Position numbers and translations under genes: made by a program
DNA from: CADEDV01 sp036383515
Lineage (GTDB): Bacteria > Bacteroidota > Bacteroidia > Chitinophagales > Chitinophagaceae
Direction of reading: 5' to 3'
NCBI GenBank assembly: GCA_036383515.1
Contig: DASVOE010000029.1
Location: 1-64,000, forward strand
DNA: 64,000 nt
Notes under the pieces: model-generated
The model's database searches: none
Told to the model about the DNA's origin: nothing
The model's input: the letters and a program-made list of their open reading frames with translations, nothing else
Shown: positions 25,549 to 33,696 of the stretch, one piece after another
Layout of the letters: each line of letters begins with the position of its first letter
Position numbering within the stretch: position 1 is the first letter of the stretch

Positions 25549-25576
25549 TGGTCAATGGTCAATGGTGAATAGTGAG
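25549..25576. repeat. heptanucleotide repeat cluster H5
   Basis: TGGTCAA, TGGTCAA, TGGTGAA, TAGTGAG in tandem, starting 2 bp after the DAHP synthase stop. Confidence 0.7.
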
Positions 25577-25577
25577 A

Positions 25578-25650
25578 GGTGCTTCCCCGCCAGGGCGGGG
25601 CGGATTAAGGGGAATAAATTTCTTTAGTGAGTTGGGGTGGGTTATTAACC
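25578..25650. repeat. palindromic repeat P8, long form
   Basis: GCTTCCCCGCCAGGGCGGGG, then GGATTAAGGGG and TTTAGTGAGTTGGGGTGGGTT. The same order of blocks is at 63479-63543. Confidence 0.6.
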
Positions 25651-25661
25651 CGGCTGCATTG

Positions 25662-25712
25662 CTACTATCATCGTCCCTTGCGTCGCACACTTGTACTTAG
25701 TAATTCTATTGA
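25662..25712 (-). repeat. dispersed repeat copy B
   Basis: Reverse-complement partner of 24350-24405, so the two copies flank the DAHP synthase gene in opposite orientation. Confidence 0.6.
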
Positions 25713-25758
25713 GCAATTTTAAATTCGTTGCGCCGTTGCGGTGCTGCGAGAAATATAT

Positions 25759-26778
25759 ATGACTAAACGAGCGTATAAATTTTCCAATTCATCAGTTGAT
25801 TATTATTTCGATGCTGGTATTCCCTTATTAAAAAAGATAGTTGATCCAAAGAATGCCGTCATCATTACAGATGAGAACATCTATGGTCACCATCAGCACC
25901 GGTTCAGGGGGTGGAACACGATCATCTTAAAACCCGGCGAAGAATTTAAAGTACAGGCAACTGTTGATGCAGTGATTGAGCAATTGATAGAAATGGAAGC
26001 CGATCGCAAAACAACATTGATCGGAGTGGGTGGGGGCGTGATCACTGACATTACAGGCTATGCCGCATCAGTGTATATGCGGGGGATTGCCTTTGGTTTT
26101 GTTCCTACTTCTTTATTAGCGTTAGTCGATGCATCGATCGGCGGCAAGAATGGAATAGATGTGGGCTTTTATAAAAATATGGTAGGAGTAATCCGGCAGC
26201 CAACATTTCTCCTGCATGATATGAGCTTTCTGAATACACTTCCGCAAACCGAATGGGAAAATGGTTTTGCTGAGATCATTAAGCATGCCTGTATCAAAGA
26301 TGCGGCGATGTTCCGTGCATTGGATGCAAACAGTTTTACAGTATATCAAAACCGGAAGAAATCAATCAGTGAACTGGTAATGCGGAATGCCCTTATCAAA
26401 ACCAAAGTGGTGCAGCAGGATGAATTTGAAAAAGGAGAGAGGCGGTTATTGAATTTTGGTCATACGCTAGGTCACGCACTGGAGAATCAATATGAGCTAT
26501 CACATGGCCAGGCCATAGCTGTCGGCATGACCTATGCCTGTCATATCTCCGAACAACTTACCGGCTTCAGGCAAACTGATAAAGTAGTAAAGTTGCTGGA
26601 ACAATATGGGCTGCCTACTTACGCCTCTTTTGATAAAGCCAAAGCAATGGAAGTGCTGAAGATGGATAAGAAAAGAGAAAGAAAAGAGATGAATTATATT
26701 TTACTGGAAAAAATAGGAAGGGGGCTGGTGAAGAGTATCCCGATGAAAGAGTTGGAAAAAATAATTAATAACCTTTAA
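25759..26778 (+). CDS. aroB: 3-dehydroquinate synthase
   Basis: Second shikimate-pathway step, DAHP to 3-dehydroquinate, NAD- and Zn-dependent. 339 residues from the ATG at 25759 (MTKRAYKF); the in-frame GTG at 25741 lies in repeat-flanked DNA and is less likely. Motifs: GVGGGVITDITGYAASVYMRGI (NAD-binding, about 92-113), DASIGGKNGIDVG (about 131-143), NGFAEIIKHACI and NFGHTLGHALE (Zn ligands His). Standard length. About 80 bp separate it from aroA. Confidence 0.97.
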   Translation: MTKRAYKFSNSSVDYYFDAGIPLLKKIVDPKNAVIITDENIYGHHQHRFRGWNTIILKPGEEFKVQATVDAVIEQLIEMEADRKTTLIGVGGGVITDITGYAASVYMRGIAFGFVPTSLLALVDASIGGKNGIDVGFYKNMVGVIRQPTFLLHDMSFLNTLPQTEWENGFAEIIKHACIKDAAMFRALDANSFTVYQNRKKSISELVMRNALIKTKVVQQDEFEKGERRLLNFGHTLGHALENQYELSHGQAIAVGMTYACHISEQLTGFRQTDKVVKLLEQYGLPTYASFDKAKAMEVLKMDKKRERKEMNYILLEKIGRGLVKSIPMKELEKIINNL

Positions 26779-26859
26779 TAGAACACGGATAACGCTGACC
26801 AGGCAGATAGTTACTGATCTGTTTTTGGCAGTGCGATCCGTGTCATCAGTATTCTATTC

Positions 26860-28200
26860 ATGAAAGCAACAATACGACCATCACAATTAAAAGGAACTAT
26901 CCGGGCAGCGGCTTCTAAAAGTTCGATGCAACGGGCCTGTGCAGCGGCATTGGTAGCGAAAGGTAAGAGCATTATTCATAATCCGGGTCATAGCAATGAC
27001 GATATAGCTGCGATAGGAATTGTTAAGGCGTTGGGTGCAGAAGCAGAAGTAAATGGAGAAGAATTGATCATTAATAGTTCGGGTGTTAATCCTGTTTCCA
27101 ATGAGATCAACTGCGGTGAATCAGGTTTAAGTATACGAATGTTTACACCATTAGTGGCATTAAGTGATAAAGAGATCACCATTAATGGTTCCGGTAGTTT
27201 GGCAACAAGACCGATGGATTTTTTTGATGAGATATTACCGAAGCTTGGTGTAAAAGTTAAAAGTCAAAATGGAAAATTGCCGTTGACCGTACAAGGGCCA
27301 TTGATACCAGCGAATATTGAAGTGGATGGATCTTTGAGTTCGCAATTTTTGACCGGGTTGCTGATGGCGTATGCAGCGGCCCCACCTAAGTCCTCCCAGA
27401 AGGGAGGGGCTTCCGAAGACGCTGCTATTTCAAGTGTTTCAATAAAGGTTCGCAACTTAAAAAGTAAACCTTATATCGATCTCACTTTAGATGTGATGAA
27501 AAAATTTGGATTAAGAGTTCCTGAGAATCGAAACTATGAAGAGTTTATCTTTAATAGCGAACCGACTCACGACTTACGACTCACAACTCACGACTACACT
27601 GTAGAAGGTGACTGGAGCGGCGGTGCGTTTCTGCTTGTTGCAGGAGCCATTGCAGGCCCGATAATAGTAAATGGTTTGGATCTCACTTCTACCCAGGCCG
27701 ACAAGGCGATTGTTGATGCATTAATGGATGCCAATGCCGGTATTGCCATCGAAGCAAAAGGAATAAGAATACATCAATCCGCTATGACGGGTTTTTATTT
27801 TGATGCTACCGATTGCCCTGATCTGTTTCCTCCACTGGTAGCGCTGGCGGCTTATTGCAAGGGAAAGACAACGATCAAGGGAGTGAGTCGCTTAACACAT
27901 AAAGAAAGTAACCGTGCAATAACCCTGCAGGACGAGTTTGATAAGATGGGAGTAACCATTGATCTCGAGGATGATGAGATGATCATTTATGGTACGGGTA
28001 AAGTGAAAGGTGCTGATGTTCATTCTCATCATGATCATCGGATTGCTATGGCTTGTGCAGTAGCTGCTTTAAGGGCCGATAGTGAAATGGTAATTGAAGA
28101 AGCCCAGGCTGTCAATAAATCGTATCCTGATTTTTATGAAGATTTGCAAAAGCTGGGAGCTGATGTATCTTTAAACAATAAGTTCAAACTGCATGAATAG
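26860..28200 (+). CDS. aroA: 3-phosphoshikimate 1-carboxyvinyltransferase (EPSP synthase)
   Basis: Joins PEP to shikimate-3-phosphate. 446 residues, about 20-40 longer than usual. Active-site motifs: ASKSSMQRACAAAL (Lys, Ser, Arg of the substrate site), NCGESGLSIRMF, SSQFLTGLLMAYA, DCPDLFPPLVALAAY, and GADVHSHHDHRIAMA at the C-terminal side. Two in-frame insertions explain the extra length: PPKSSQKGGASED (about residues 176-188) from palindromic repeat P9 and THDLRLTTHDY (about 236-246) from heptamer cluster H6. Both fall between conserved blocks, presumably in surface loops. The last 8 bp overlap aroC. Confidence 0.96.
   Translation: MKATIRPSQLKGTIRAAASKSSMQRACAAALVAKGKSIIHNPGHSNDDIAAIGIVKALGAEAEVNGEELIINSSGVNPVSNEINCGESGLSIRMFTPLVALSDKEITINGSGSLATRPMDFFDEILPKLGVKVKSQNGKLPLTVQGPLIPANIEVDGSLSSQFLTGLLMAYAAAPPKSSQKGGASEDAAISSVSIKVRNLKSKPYIDLTLDVMKKFGLRVPENRNYEEFIFNSEPTHDLRLTTHDYTVEGDWSGGAFLLVAGAIAGPIIVNGLDLTSTQADKAIVDALMDANAGIAIEAKGIRIHQSAMTGFYFDATDCPDLFPPLVALAAYCKGKTTIKGVSRLTHKESNRAITLQDEFDKMGVTIDLEDDEMIIYGTGKVKGADVHSHHDHRIAMACAVAALRADSEMVIEEAQAVNKSYPDFYEDLQKLGADVSLNNKFKLHE
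27379..27420. repeat. palindromic repeat P9 in frame in aroA
   Basis: AAGTCCTCCCAGAAGGGAGG then GGCTTCCG, related to P2 at 20859-20896, translated in AroA. Confidence 0.7.
27564..27597. repeat. heptanucleotide repeat cluster H6 in frame in aroA
   Basis: GACTCAC, GACTTAC, GACTCAC, AACTCAC, GACTAC: five near-identical 7-bp units, translated as THDLRLTTHDY. Confidence 0.8.
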
Positions 28201-29188
28201 TTTTGGCCGCATATTCCGTGTTTCCATTTTTGGTGAATCGCATGGCGAATCAGTGGGTATTCTTATTGATGGCTGTCCTGCCGGCTTAGCATTAACTGAA
28301 AATGATCTGTTACCCGACCTGGAAAGAAGAAAAGGCGGCAAACAAAAAGGAACTACACCACGACAGGAAGCGGATTATCCTTTTTTCAAAAGCGGCCTGT
28401 TTAATGGTAAAACAACCGGTGCACCCATCGCTATCCTGTTTGAAAACAATAATACAAGAAGCGCTGACTACGATAAACAAAGAAGCATCCCCCGACCGGG
28501 TCATGCTGATTGGGTAGCACACCAGAAGTATGGCGGCCATGAAGATTATCGGGGTGGCGGACATTTCAGCGCAAGATTGACAACAGGATTAGTAGCAGCA
28601 GGCGCTATTGCGAAGAAGTTGATGAGTAATGTTACAATAAAAGCTGAAGTCATTGAAATAGCTGGCGAACCTGATCTTGAAAAAGGATTACAAAGAGCAA
28701 TTGATGCGAAGGACTCCGTGGGTGGAATAGTTGAATGCCGGGTAAATGGGTTACCAGTTGGTTTGGGTGAACCTTTTTTTGATTCAGTGGAATCGCAATT
28801 GGCACATATCGCTTTTGCTATTCCTGCTGTGAAGGGTGTTGAATTCGGAAGCGGGTTTGCTGCTGCGAAAATGTTTGGTTCGCAGCATAACGATGCGATT
28901 GAGAATATGGAAGGTAAAACAAGAACCAATCATGCCGGTGGAATTGTAGGTGGCATCAGCAATGGCAATGAACTGGTATTTCGTATTGCGATCAAACCAA
29001 CAGCTTCTACGCCTAAAGAACAAAACAGTTTAAACTGGGATACCGGTAAGATGGAAGATTTTTCGGTAAAAGGTCGTCATGATCTTTGCGTGGCGTTAAG
29101 AGCACCGGTTATTTTAGAAGCAGCAACGGCTGTAGCGCTACTTGATTTATTTTTATTCGAACAACATAGCAAACGGGTGGTTTCCTGA
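28193..29188 (+). CDS. aroC: chorismate synthase
   Basis: Last shikimate-pathway step, EPSP to chorismate, using reduced FMN. 331 residues. Signatures: FGRIFRVSIFGESHGESVGILIDGCPAGL (N-terminus), RPGHADWVAHQKYGGHEDYRGGGHFSAR (around 104-131) and the C-terminal KGRHDLCVALRAPVILEAATAVALLD. Slightly short compared with the usual about 350, with no motif missing. The start overlaps the aroA end by 8 bp (ATGAATAG), indicating coupling. Confidence 0.97.
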   Translation: MNSFGRIFRVSIFGESHGESVGILIDGCPAGLALTENDLLPDLERRKGGKQKGTTPRQEADYPFFKSGLFNGKTTGAPIAILFENNNTRSADYDKQRSIPRPGHADWVAHQKYGGHEDYRGGGHFSARLTTGLVAAGAIAKKLMSNVTIKAEVIEIAGEPDLEKGLQRAIDAKDSVGGIVECRVNGLPVGLGEPFFDSVESQLAHIAFAIPAVKGVEFGSGFAAAKMFGSQHNDAIENMEGKTRTNHAGGIVGGISNGNELVFRIAIKPTASTPKEQNSLNWDTGKMEDFSVKGRHDLCVALRAPVILEAATAVALLDLFLFEQHSKRVVS

Positions 29189-29208
29189 CCCTGTAGAATT
29201 TAACGATT

Positions 29209-29508
29209 ATGCCAATTATTTACCATGTTACTACAGCTGCTGAATGGAATGCAGCTAAAGCAAAAGGTTTTTATGAAGCGCCTTCCTTACAGTCGGAAGG
29301 ATTTATTCATTGCTCGCAGGATCACCAGGTAGCCGGTGTGCTCGAAAGATATTTTGCCGGGCAAACCGGGTTAATAAAATTGGTGATTGATACAGATAAA
29401 TTGACCAGCAAATATGTGTTTGATTGGTCGCCTTCTACGGCTGATACGTTTCCGCATATATATGGTCCCATCAATACAGGTGCTGTAATAGAAGTGATTG
29501 CGCTATAA
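29209..29508 (+). CDS. DUF952 family protein
   Basis: 99 residues matching the DUF952 family: it starts IIYHVTTAAEWNAAKAKGFYEAPSLQSEGFIHCSQDHQV and ends FPHIYGPINTGAVIEVIAL, the conserved first and last blocks. DUF952 proteins are small cytoplasmic proteins of unknown function with a fold related to ADP-ribosyltransferase-like proteins. It is 20 bp behind aroC, so probably a passenger of that transcript, and its end overlaps the convergent DdpX-like gene by 6 bp. Confidence 0.88.
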   Translation: MPIIYHVTTAAEWNAAKAKGFYEAPSLQSEGFIHCSQDHQVAGVLERYFAGQTGLIKLVIDTDKLTSKYVFDWSPSTADTFPHIYGPINTGAVIEVIAL

Positions 29509-30231
29509 ATTTTTATTCATTTTTTTAAAATCAATGTCCAGTATCTCATACTTTGTTGATTCAGGCAAATAGAAATGCCACCACTCTGTTTCTAAAACGG
29601 TGAAACCATATTTCTCCATTGCAGACTTCAGCAGTGAGCGATTTTGTAAAACTTCTTCCGGAAGATGAGTAAACGTTGAATGAGCTGTATCGGTGAAATT
29701 ATCAAAACCGGTTCCCATATCCAACTCAACTCCTGTTTTTAAATAGATGATAGTAAGATCAACAGCAATGCCACGGTTATGTCCGCTGCCCTTAGATGGA
29801 TTAGCTACATATCGTTCATCATGTACCAGTTCCCAAAACTTTGCCGTCACCGACCAGGGCCTGTAGGCATCAAATATTTTTAATCCCAATCCTTTTGTAC
29901 TGAGTTCCTGTTGCACCTGTTGTAATGCTTTTGCTGCGGGTGATCTCAAAAAAGTAACAGAAGTGCCGGCAGGGTACATCCTTCTTTTCATAAAATTGTT
30001 AGTCGTTGCATAGCGCAGATCATAAACAATACCTGGTATCAACGATTTTAATTCTACCATTTTTTTGGCAGGGTCATGCAACACTTGCTGCCTATATTGC
30101 TTCCATTGATCAGTTAAGGCGGGTTTTGTATAGCTGGTATCCCGGGCTATAATTTTACCCACAGGCATTGTTGAAAAAATAAGGATCATCAATAATCCAT
30201 TGCAAAAGGGATTTCTTAATTTGTAATACAT
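29503..30231 (-). CDS. D-alanyl-D-alanine dipeptidase (DdpX/VanX-like, M15D)
   Basis: 242 residues with an N-terminal hydrophobic segment (NGLLMILIFSTMPVGKI), so probably periplasmic. The zinc motif SGHNRGIAVDL (SxHxxGxAxD, around 148-158) and EWWHF (around 217) define the VanX/DdpX family. It hydrolyses D-Ala-D-Ala and would recycle or trim cell-wall material. No vanH/vanA ligase genes are near, so this is more likely a housekeeping peptidoglycan enzyme than vancomycin resistance. It is divergent from an L,D-transpeptidase gene. Confidence 0.9.
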   Translation of the reverse strand: MYYKLRNPFCNGLLMILIFSTMPVGKIIARDTSYTKPALTDQWKQYRQQVLHDPAKKMVELKSLIPGIVYDLRYATTNNFMKRRMYPAGTSVTFLRSPAAKALQQVQQELSTKGLGLKIFDAYRPWSVTAKFWELVHDERYVANPSKGSGHNRGIAVDLTIIYLKTGVELDMGTGFDNFTDTAHSTFTHLPEEVLQNRSLLKSAMEKYGFTVLETEWWHFYLPESTKYEILDIDFKKMNKNL

Positions 30232-30298
30232 AGCCTTTTAGTAGTAAGCAGGTAAATTAGCATAAAAAGATTATAATTGTCTTCTGCCATCATCATCC

Positions 30299-32014
30299 AT
30301 GAGTAAAAAGTATTGTTCATTTTCAGTCATTATAGTCTTATGGCTATTGATCTGTACCATTAGCTGCAGGGAAACTGCTAAAAAGCCACCTGTCTCAGCC
30401 ATCGTTGTAACGCCTGAAGAGCTGGATAAAAAAGCTCCTGAGATTATACAGCAGTCGTTGGAATTTGCTGCTGCCAATGACGGAAACATTGGTGATTCTG
30501 TTTTCCTTTTTAATTCCCAGCTTAGCCAGGTTATTTATGAAAAAAACCAGTTTACTCCGCTATGGAGCAGCAAAGAAGCATGGAAACCGGTTGCTGATTC
30601 TTTAGTAGAGTTTTTAAATCATTGTAAGCTATATGGTCTTTTCCCCGAAGATTATCATCTTGAGCTCTTAAAAACTATCCGCTTGCGGTTTAACTACGAC
30701 TCGCTTTCCACCTCGTTCAAACGGGATGCCGTCTTATGGTCAAAGGCCGATCTGATGCTGACCGATGCCTTTATTCATCTTGTAAAAGACATCAGGCTGG
30801 GACGCTTACCCAACGATAGTGTTTCATTACGAAAAGACTCTTTACTAAGTAATGACTTTTATATTCAGCAATTGGATTCCTTGTTTAGGGGAGTATCATT
30901 AGCAGGCATTATGACTGCACTGGAACCCCAGCATGAAGGGTATCGTTTGATAAAAGCAGGACTGCAAAAATTCCTGGACAGTGCTGATAACAGGATCTAT
31001 ACAATTGTTCCTTCATCTAAAACTGATACGCTGGCATTCAAAAAAGCATTGCAGACACGATTGTTTGAAGGCGGTTATATTCCCTATGATAGTGTAGCTG
31101 CAGATTCCCTGCGACTTGCAGCGGCGGTAAAGAAATTTCAGAAACAAAAAAACATCACAGTAGATGGAAAAGCAGGCGAGGGCACTTTACGGTTATTAAA
31201 CATTACGGACCGGGAAAGATTTATCCGTATAGCCATTACGTTGGATCGTTACAAATTATTGCCGCTACAAATGCCCGAGCGATATATCTGGGTAAACCTT
31301 CCTTCGTTTACCATGAAACTTCAGCATGGCGATTCTGTGGTCCTGCAATCAAAGATCATTTGCGGCAAACCAATTACCCGGACTCCTTTGCTCACCAGCG
31401 CTATTTCGGAGATCATTACCTATCCGCAATGGACGGTGCCTAATAGCATTATTGTAAAAGAAATACTGCCTGCGATAAAACAAAATCCAGGATACCTGGC
31501 CCGTAAAGGCTTTAGCCTGGTGGATAAGAACGGAGAAGAAGTTGATCCTTTTACGGTTGACTGGTCAAAATACAGTAAAGGCATTCCTTATAAAGTAGTG
31601 CAGGGCAGTGGTGATGCCAATGCTCTCGGTGTATTAAAATTTAATTTCCCCAATAAATATGCGGTATACCTGCATGATACCAACCAGCGGTCATTGTTTG
31701 GTTTGGCAGTGCGGACGCTGAGTCATGGCTGTGTGCGGGTGCAGGAATGGCAAAAACTGGCTGATTATATTATCCGGAATGATAAGGCAAAAAGCACGGA
31801 AAAAATAGAGGTGGATACTGCCCGGGTGCCCCTGATTGATTCCCTGGAAAGCTGGTTAAGTAAAAAAGAAAAGCATAGTATTCCCGTCAGAAATCGGCTG
31901 CCCGTATATATCCGGTATTTTACCTGCGAAGGAAAATCGGCGGGCATTGTTTTCTACGACGATATTTATGGAGAAGATAAAAAGCTGCAGGAAAGATATT
32001 TCAGTGGAAAATAA
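30299..32014 (+). CDS. L,D-transpeptidase (YcbB-like) lipoprotein
   Basis: 571 residues. Lipoprotein-type signal (LWLLICTISCRE). The layout is that of the YcbB/LdtD type: a helical scaffold (about 60-250), a peptidoglycan-binding domain (AAAVKKFQKQKNITVDGKAGEGTLRLLN, about 277-304) and a YkuD catalytic domain ending in HDTNQRSLFGLAVRTLSHGCVRVQEW, with catalytic Cys in SHGC. It forms 3-3 crosslinks or attaches proteins to peptidoglycan in the periplasm. The divergent D-Ala-D-Ala dipeptidase fits a wall-remodelling pair. Confidence 0.93.
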   Translation: MSKKYCSFSVIIVLWLLICTISCRETAKKPPVSAIVVTPEELDKKAPEIIQQSLEFAAANDGNIGDSVFLFNSQLSQVIYEKNQFTPLWSSKEAWKPVADSLVEFLNHCKLYGLFPEDYHLELLKTIRLRFNYDSLSTSFKRDAVLWSKADLMLTDAFIHLVKDIRLGRLPNDSVSLRKDSLLSNDFYIQQLDSLFRGVSLAGIMTALEPQHEGYRLIKAGLQKFLDSADNRIYTIVPSSKTDTLAFKKALQTRLFEGGYIPYDSVAADSLRLAAAVKKFQKQKNITVDGKAGEGTLRLLNITDRERFIRIAITLDRYKLLPLQMPERYIWVNLPSFTMKLQHGDSVVLQSKIICGKPITRTPLLTSAISEIITYPQWTVPNSIIVKEILPAIKQNPGYLARKGFSLVDKNGEEVDPFTVDWSKYSKGIPYKVVQGSGDANALGVLKFNFPNKYAVYLHDTNQRSLFGLAVRTLSHGCVRVQEWQKLADYIIRNDKAKSTEKIEVDTARVPLIDSLESWLSKKEKHSIPVRNRLPVYIRYFTCEGKSAGIVFYDDIYGEDKKLQERYFSGK

Positions 32015-32108
32015 AATGGAATGCAGTGGAGATTTTGGTGAAAAAAATACTTTCCAAGCCGGTGAAAATTAATCAAATAATTTATTTTAGGGTATTGAAC
32101 ATACCTGT

Positions 32109-32116
32109 TATTTTTG
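32109..32116 (+). promoter_or_regulatory. candidate -7 box of the OmpA-family gene
   Basis: TATTTTTG, 29 bp before the chosen ATG at 32146. It supports that ATG over the longer in-frame start at 32026. Confidence 0.45.
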
Positions 32117-32145
32117 CTCAGTTTACTAAACCAAACTATCTCTTT

Positions 32146-33489
32146 ATGAAGAAGATACTAGCTATCTGTATTGCTCTCTACTTATTGGCACCTATGGCTC
32201 ATGCCCAGGATGATGAGATCAGGAGACCTGCTATAGGCATCAGCTTTTTTTTCACCGATTTTAAAACCGCTGAAAAAATACGCAATAGTACGGTGGGGCG
32301 GGTAATACGTGACAAACAATGGGCTGGCTTTAATGAAATGTCACCCGGCCTGGCTGTTCATTATTTCAAAGGATTAAAAAAACATCTTGACTTTGCCGGA
32401 TTAATAGGAGGCACGTTTGTAAAGTATCCTTTCCCCAGTAAGACTTTTAGCAGTGACAAATTTTTGCTCTCGGCTGACGCTACGTTGAATTTCAAAATGG
32501 TGTCCGAAAAATATTGGGTGCAACCTTACCTGATTGCCGGTATCAGCGCCCATACGTATGCAAGTTACTATGGAGCAACTATACCGCTTGGTGTAGGTTT
32601 AAAAGTGAATTTCTTTGATGAGTCTCATCTTTTTATTACTTCACAATACCGGGTGCCGGTAACTACTGAAACGGCGAACTATCATTTTCAACATGCAATT
32701 GGTATTGCTGGTGCAATTGGTAAAAAGAAAGAGCCAAAAGTAATTGCACCTCCGCCACCACCACCTGCTCCTGCTGATACAGATGGCGACGGCATCACTG
32801 ATGATCTTGATAAATGTCCAACAGTAAAAGGATTGGCAAAATATAACGGCTGTCTTATTCCTGATACAGACAAAGATGGTATCAATGATGAAGAAGATAA
32901 ATGCCCTACTGTGGCTGGCCTGGCAAAATACCAGGGCTGTCCTATACCAGATACAGATAAGGATGGTATTAATGACGAAGAAGACAAATGTCCCACGGTG
33001 GCTGGTGTTGCCCGTTATCAGGGTTGCCCGGTTCCGGATGCTGACGGAGATGGAGTGAATGATGAAGAAGATAAATGTCCCAACCTTGCAGGTCCTGCAG
33101 ATAACCAGGGATGCCCTGTTATTTCTGAAGAAGTAAAGAAAAAAGTGGATGTGGCCGCTAATAATATTTTATTTGTTACAGGTAGTGCCAAACTGGTGAG
33201 CAAATCTTACAAGGGGTTGAATGAAGTGGTGAAGATCATGCAGGACAATCCTGAAATGGAATTAGCTATAGACGGGCATACAGATAATGTAGGCGCCGAT
33301 GAAAAAAACCAGGTGTTAAGTGATAATCGTGCTGCTTCTGTAAGAACCTATATTATAAGTAAAGGAATTGCAGAAAGTCGTATTACATCTGCAGGTCATG
33401 GTGAAACGGAGCCTATAGCAGATAATAAAACTGCTGCAGGACGCCAGAAGAACCGCAGGGTGGAAATGAAACTGAGTTATTTCCAATAA
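32146..33489 (+). CDS. OmpA-family outer membrane protein with calcium-binding-type repeats
   Basis: 447 residues from ATG 32146 (MKKILAICIALYLLAPMAHAQ, a clear signal peptide); the frame extends 40 codons upstream, but that part lacks a signal and crosses a promoter box. An N-terminal beta-barrel (about 30-195) is followed by a Pro-rich hinge (APPPPPPAPA), four thrombospondin type 3-like repeats (D-D-D-G-(I/V)-D-D-DKCP, about 205-318) that bind Ca2+, and a C-terminal OmpA peptidoglycan-binding domain (DGHTDNVGADEKNQVLSDNRAASV; AGHGETEPIADN). It anchors the outer membrane to the wall. Confidence 0.95.
   Translation: MKKILAICIALYLLAPMAHAQDDEIRRPAIGISFFFTDFKTAEKIRNSTVGRVIRDKQWAGFNEMSPGLAVHYFKGLKKHLDFAGLIGGTFVKYPFPSKTFSSDKFLLSADATLNFKMVSEKYWVQPYLIAGISAHTYASYYGATIPLGVGLKVNFFDESHLFITSQYRVPVTTETANYHFQHAIGIAGAIGKKKEPKVIAPPPPPPAPADTDGDGITDDLDKCPTVKGLAKYNGCLIPDTDKDGINDEEDKCPTVAGLAKYQGCPIPDTDKDGINDEEDKCPTVAGVARYQGCPVPDADGDGVNDEEDKCPNLAGPADNQGCPVISEEVKKKVDVAANNILFVTGSAKLVSKSYKGLNEVVKIMQDNPEMELAIDGHTDNVGADEKNQVLSDNRAASVRTYIISKGIAESRITSAGHGETEPIADNKTAAGRQKNRRVEMKLSYFQ
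32775..33115 (+). repeat. tandem DNA repeat coding four type 3 repeats
   Basis: Four units of about 84 bp, each coding DxDxDG(I/V)xDExDKCPxxxGxAxxxGCP. Units 2 and 3 are the most alike. Length variation by recombination is possible. Confidence 0.85.
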
Positions 33490-33513
33490 GCCAATTAATC
33501 TACTTTATATATT

Positions 33514-33546
33514 GAAAGCCTCCTGGTAAGGAGGCTTTCCTGTTTT
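33514..33546 (+). terminator. terminator after the OmpA-family gene
   Basis: GAAAGCCTCCT, loop GGTA, AGGAGGCTTTC, then CTGTTTTT: an 11-bp perfect stem. Confidence 0.9.
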
Positions 33547-33642
33547 TACAAATAGAGTTAGACTATTTATAGCGATCGATGAGTTTATATCAATTCTATT
33601 CTTTCTAAACAGCTTCTTATTTCTTTTAAAATAGGGGTATTA

Positions 33643-33674
33643 AAAACGCCCCGCAATTTGCAGGGCGTTTTTGA
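33643..33674. terminator. terminator downstream of the PBP1A gene
   Basis: AAAAACGCCC, a loop of about 11 bases, GGGCGTTTTT: a stem with A and T tracts, usable in both directions. It lies about 25 bp past the PBP1A stop. Confidence 0.88.
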
Positions 33675-33696
33675 AAACGGTAAGCGATGATCAGTA

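Noticed and set aside
29503..30231. VanX as vancomycin resistance
   Set aside because: The motif fits VanX/DdpX but no vanH, vanA or regulator genes are near, and the organism is Gram-negative; a housekeeping dipeptidase is more likely.
32775..33115. Tandem DNA repeat as a mobile or satellite element
   Set aside because: It is fully explained as four protein repeats of the thrombospondin type 3 class inside the OmpA-family gene.
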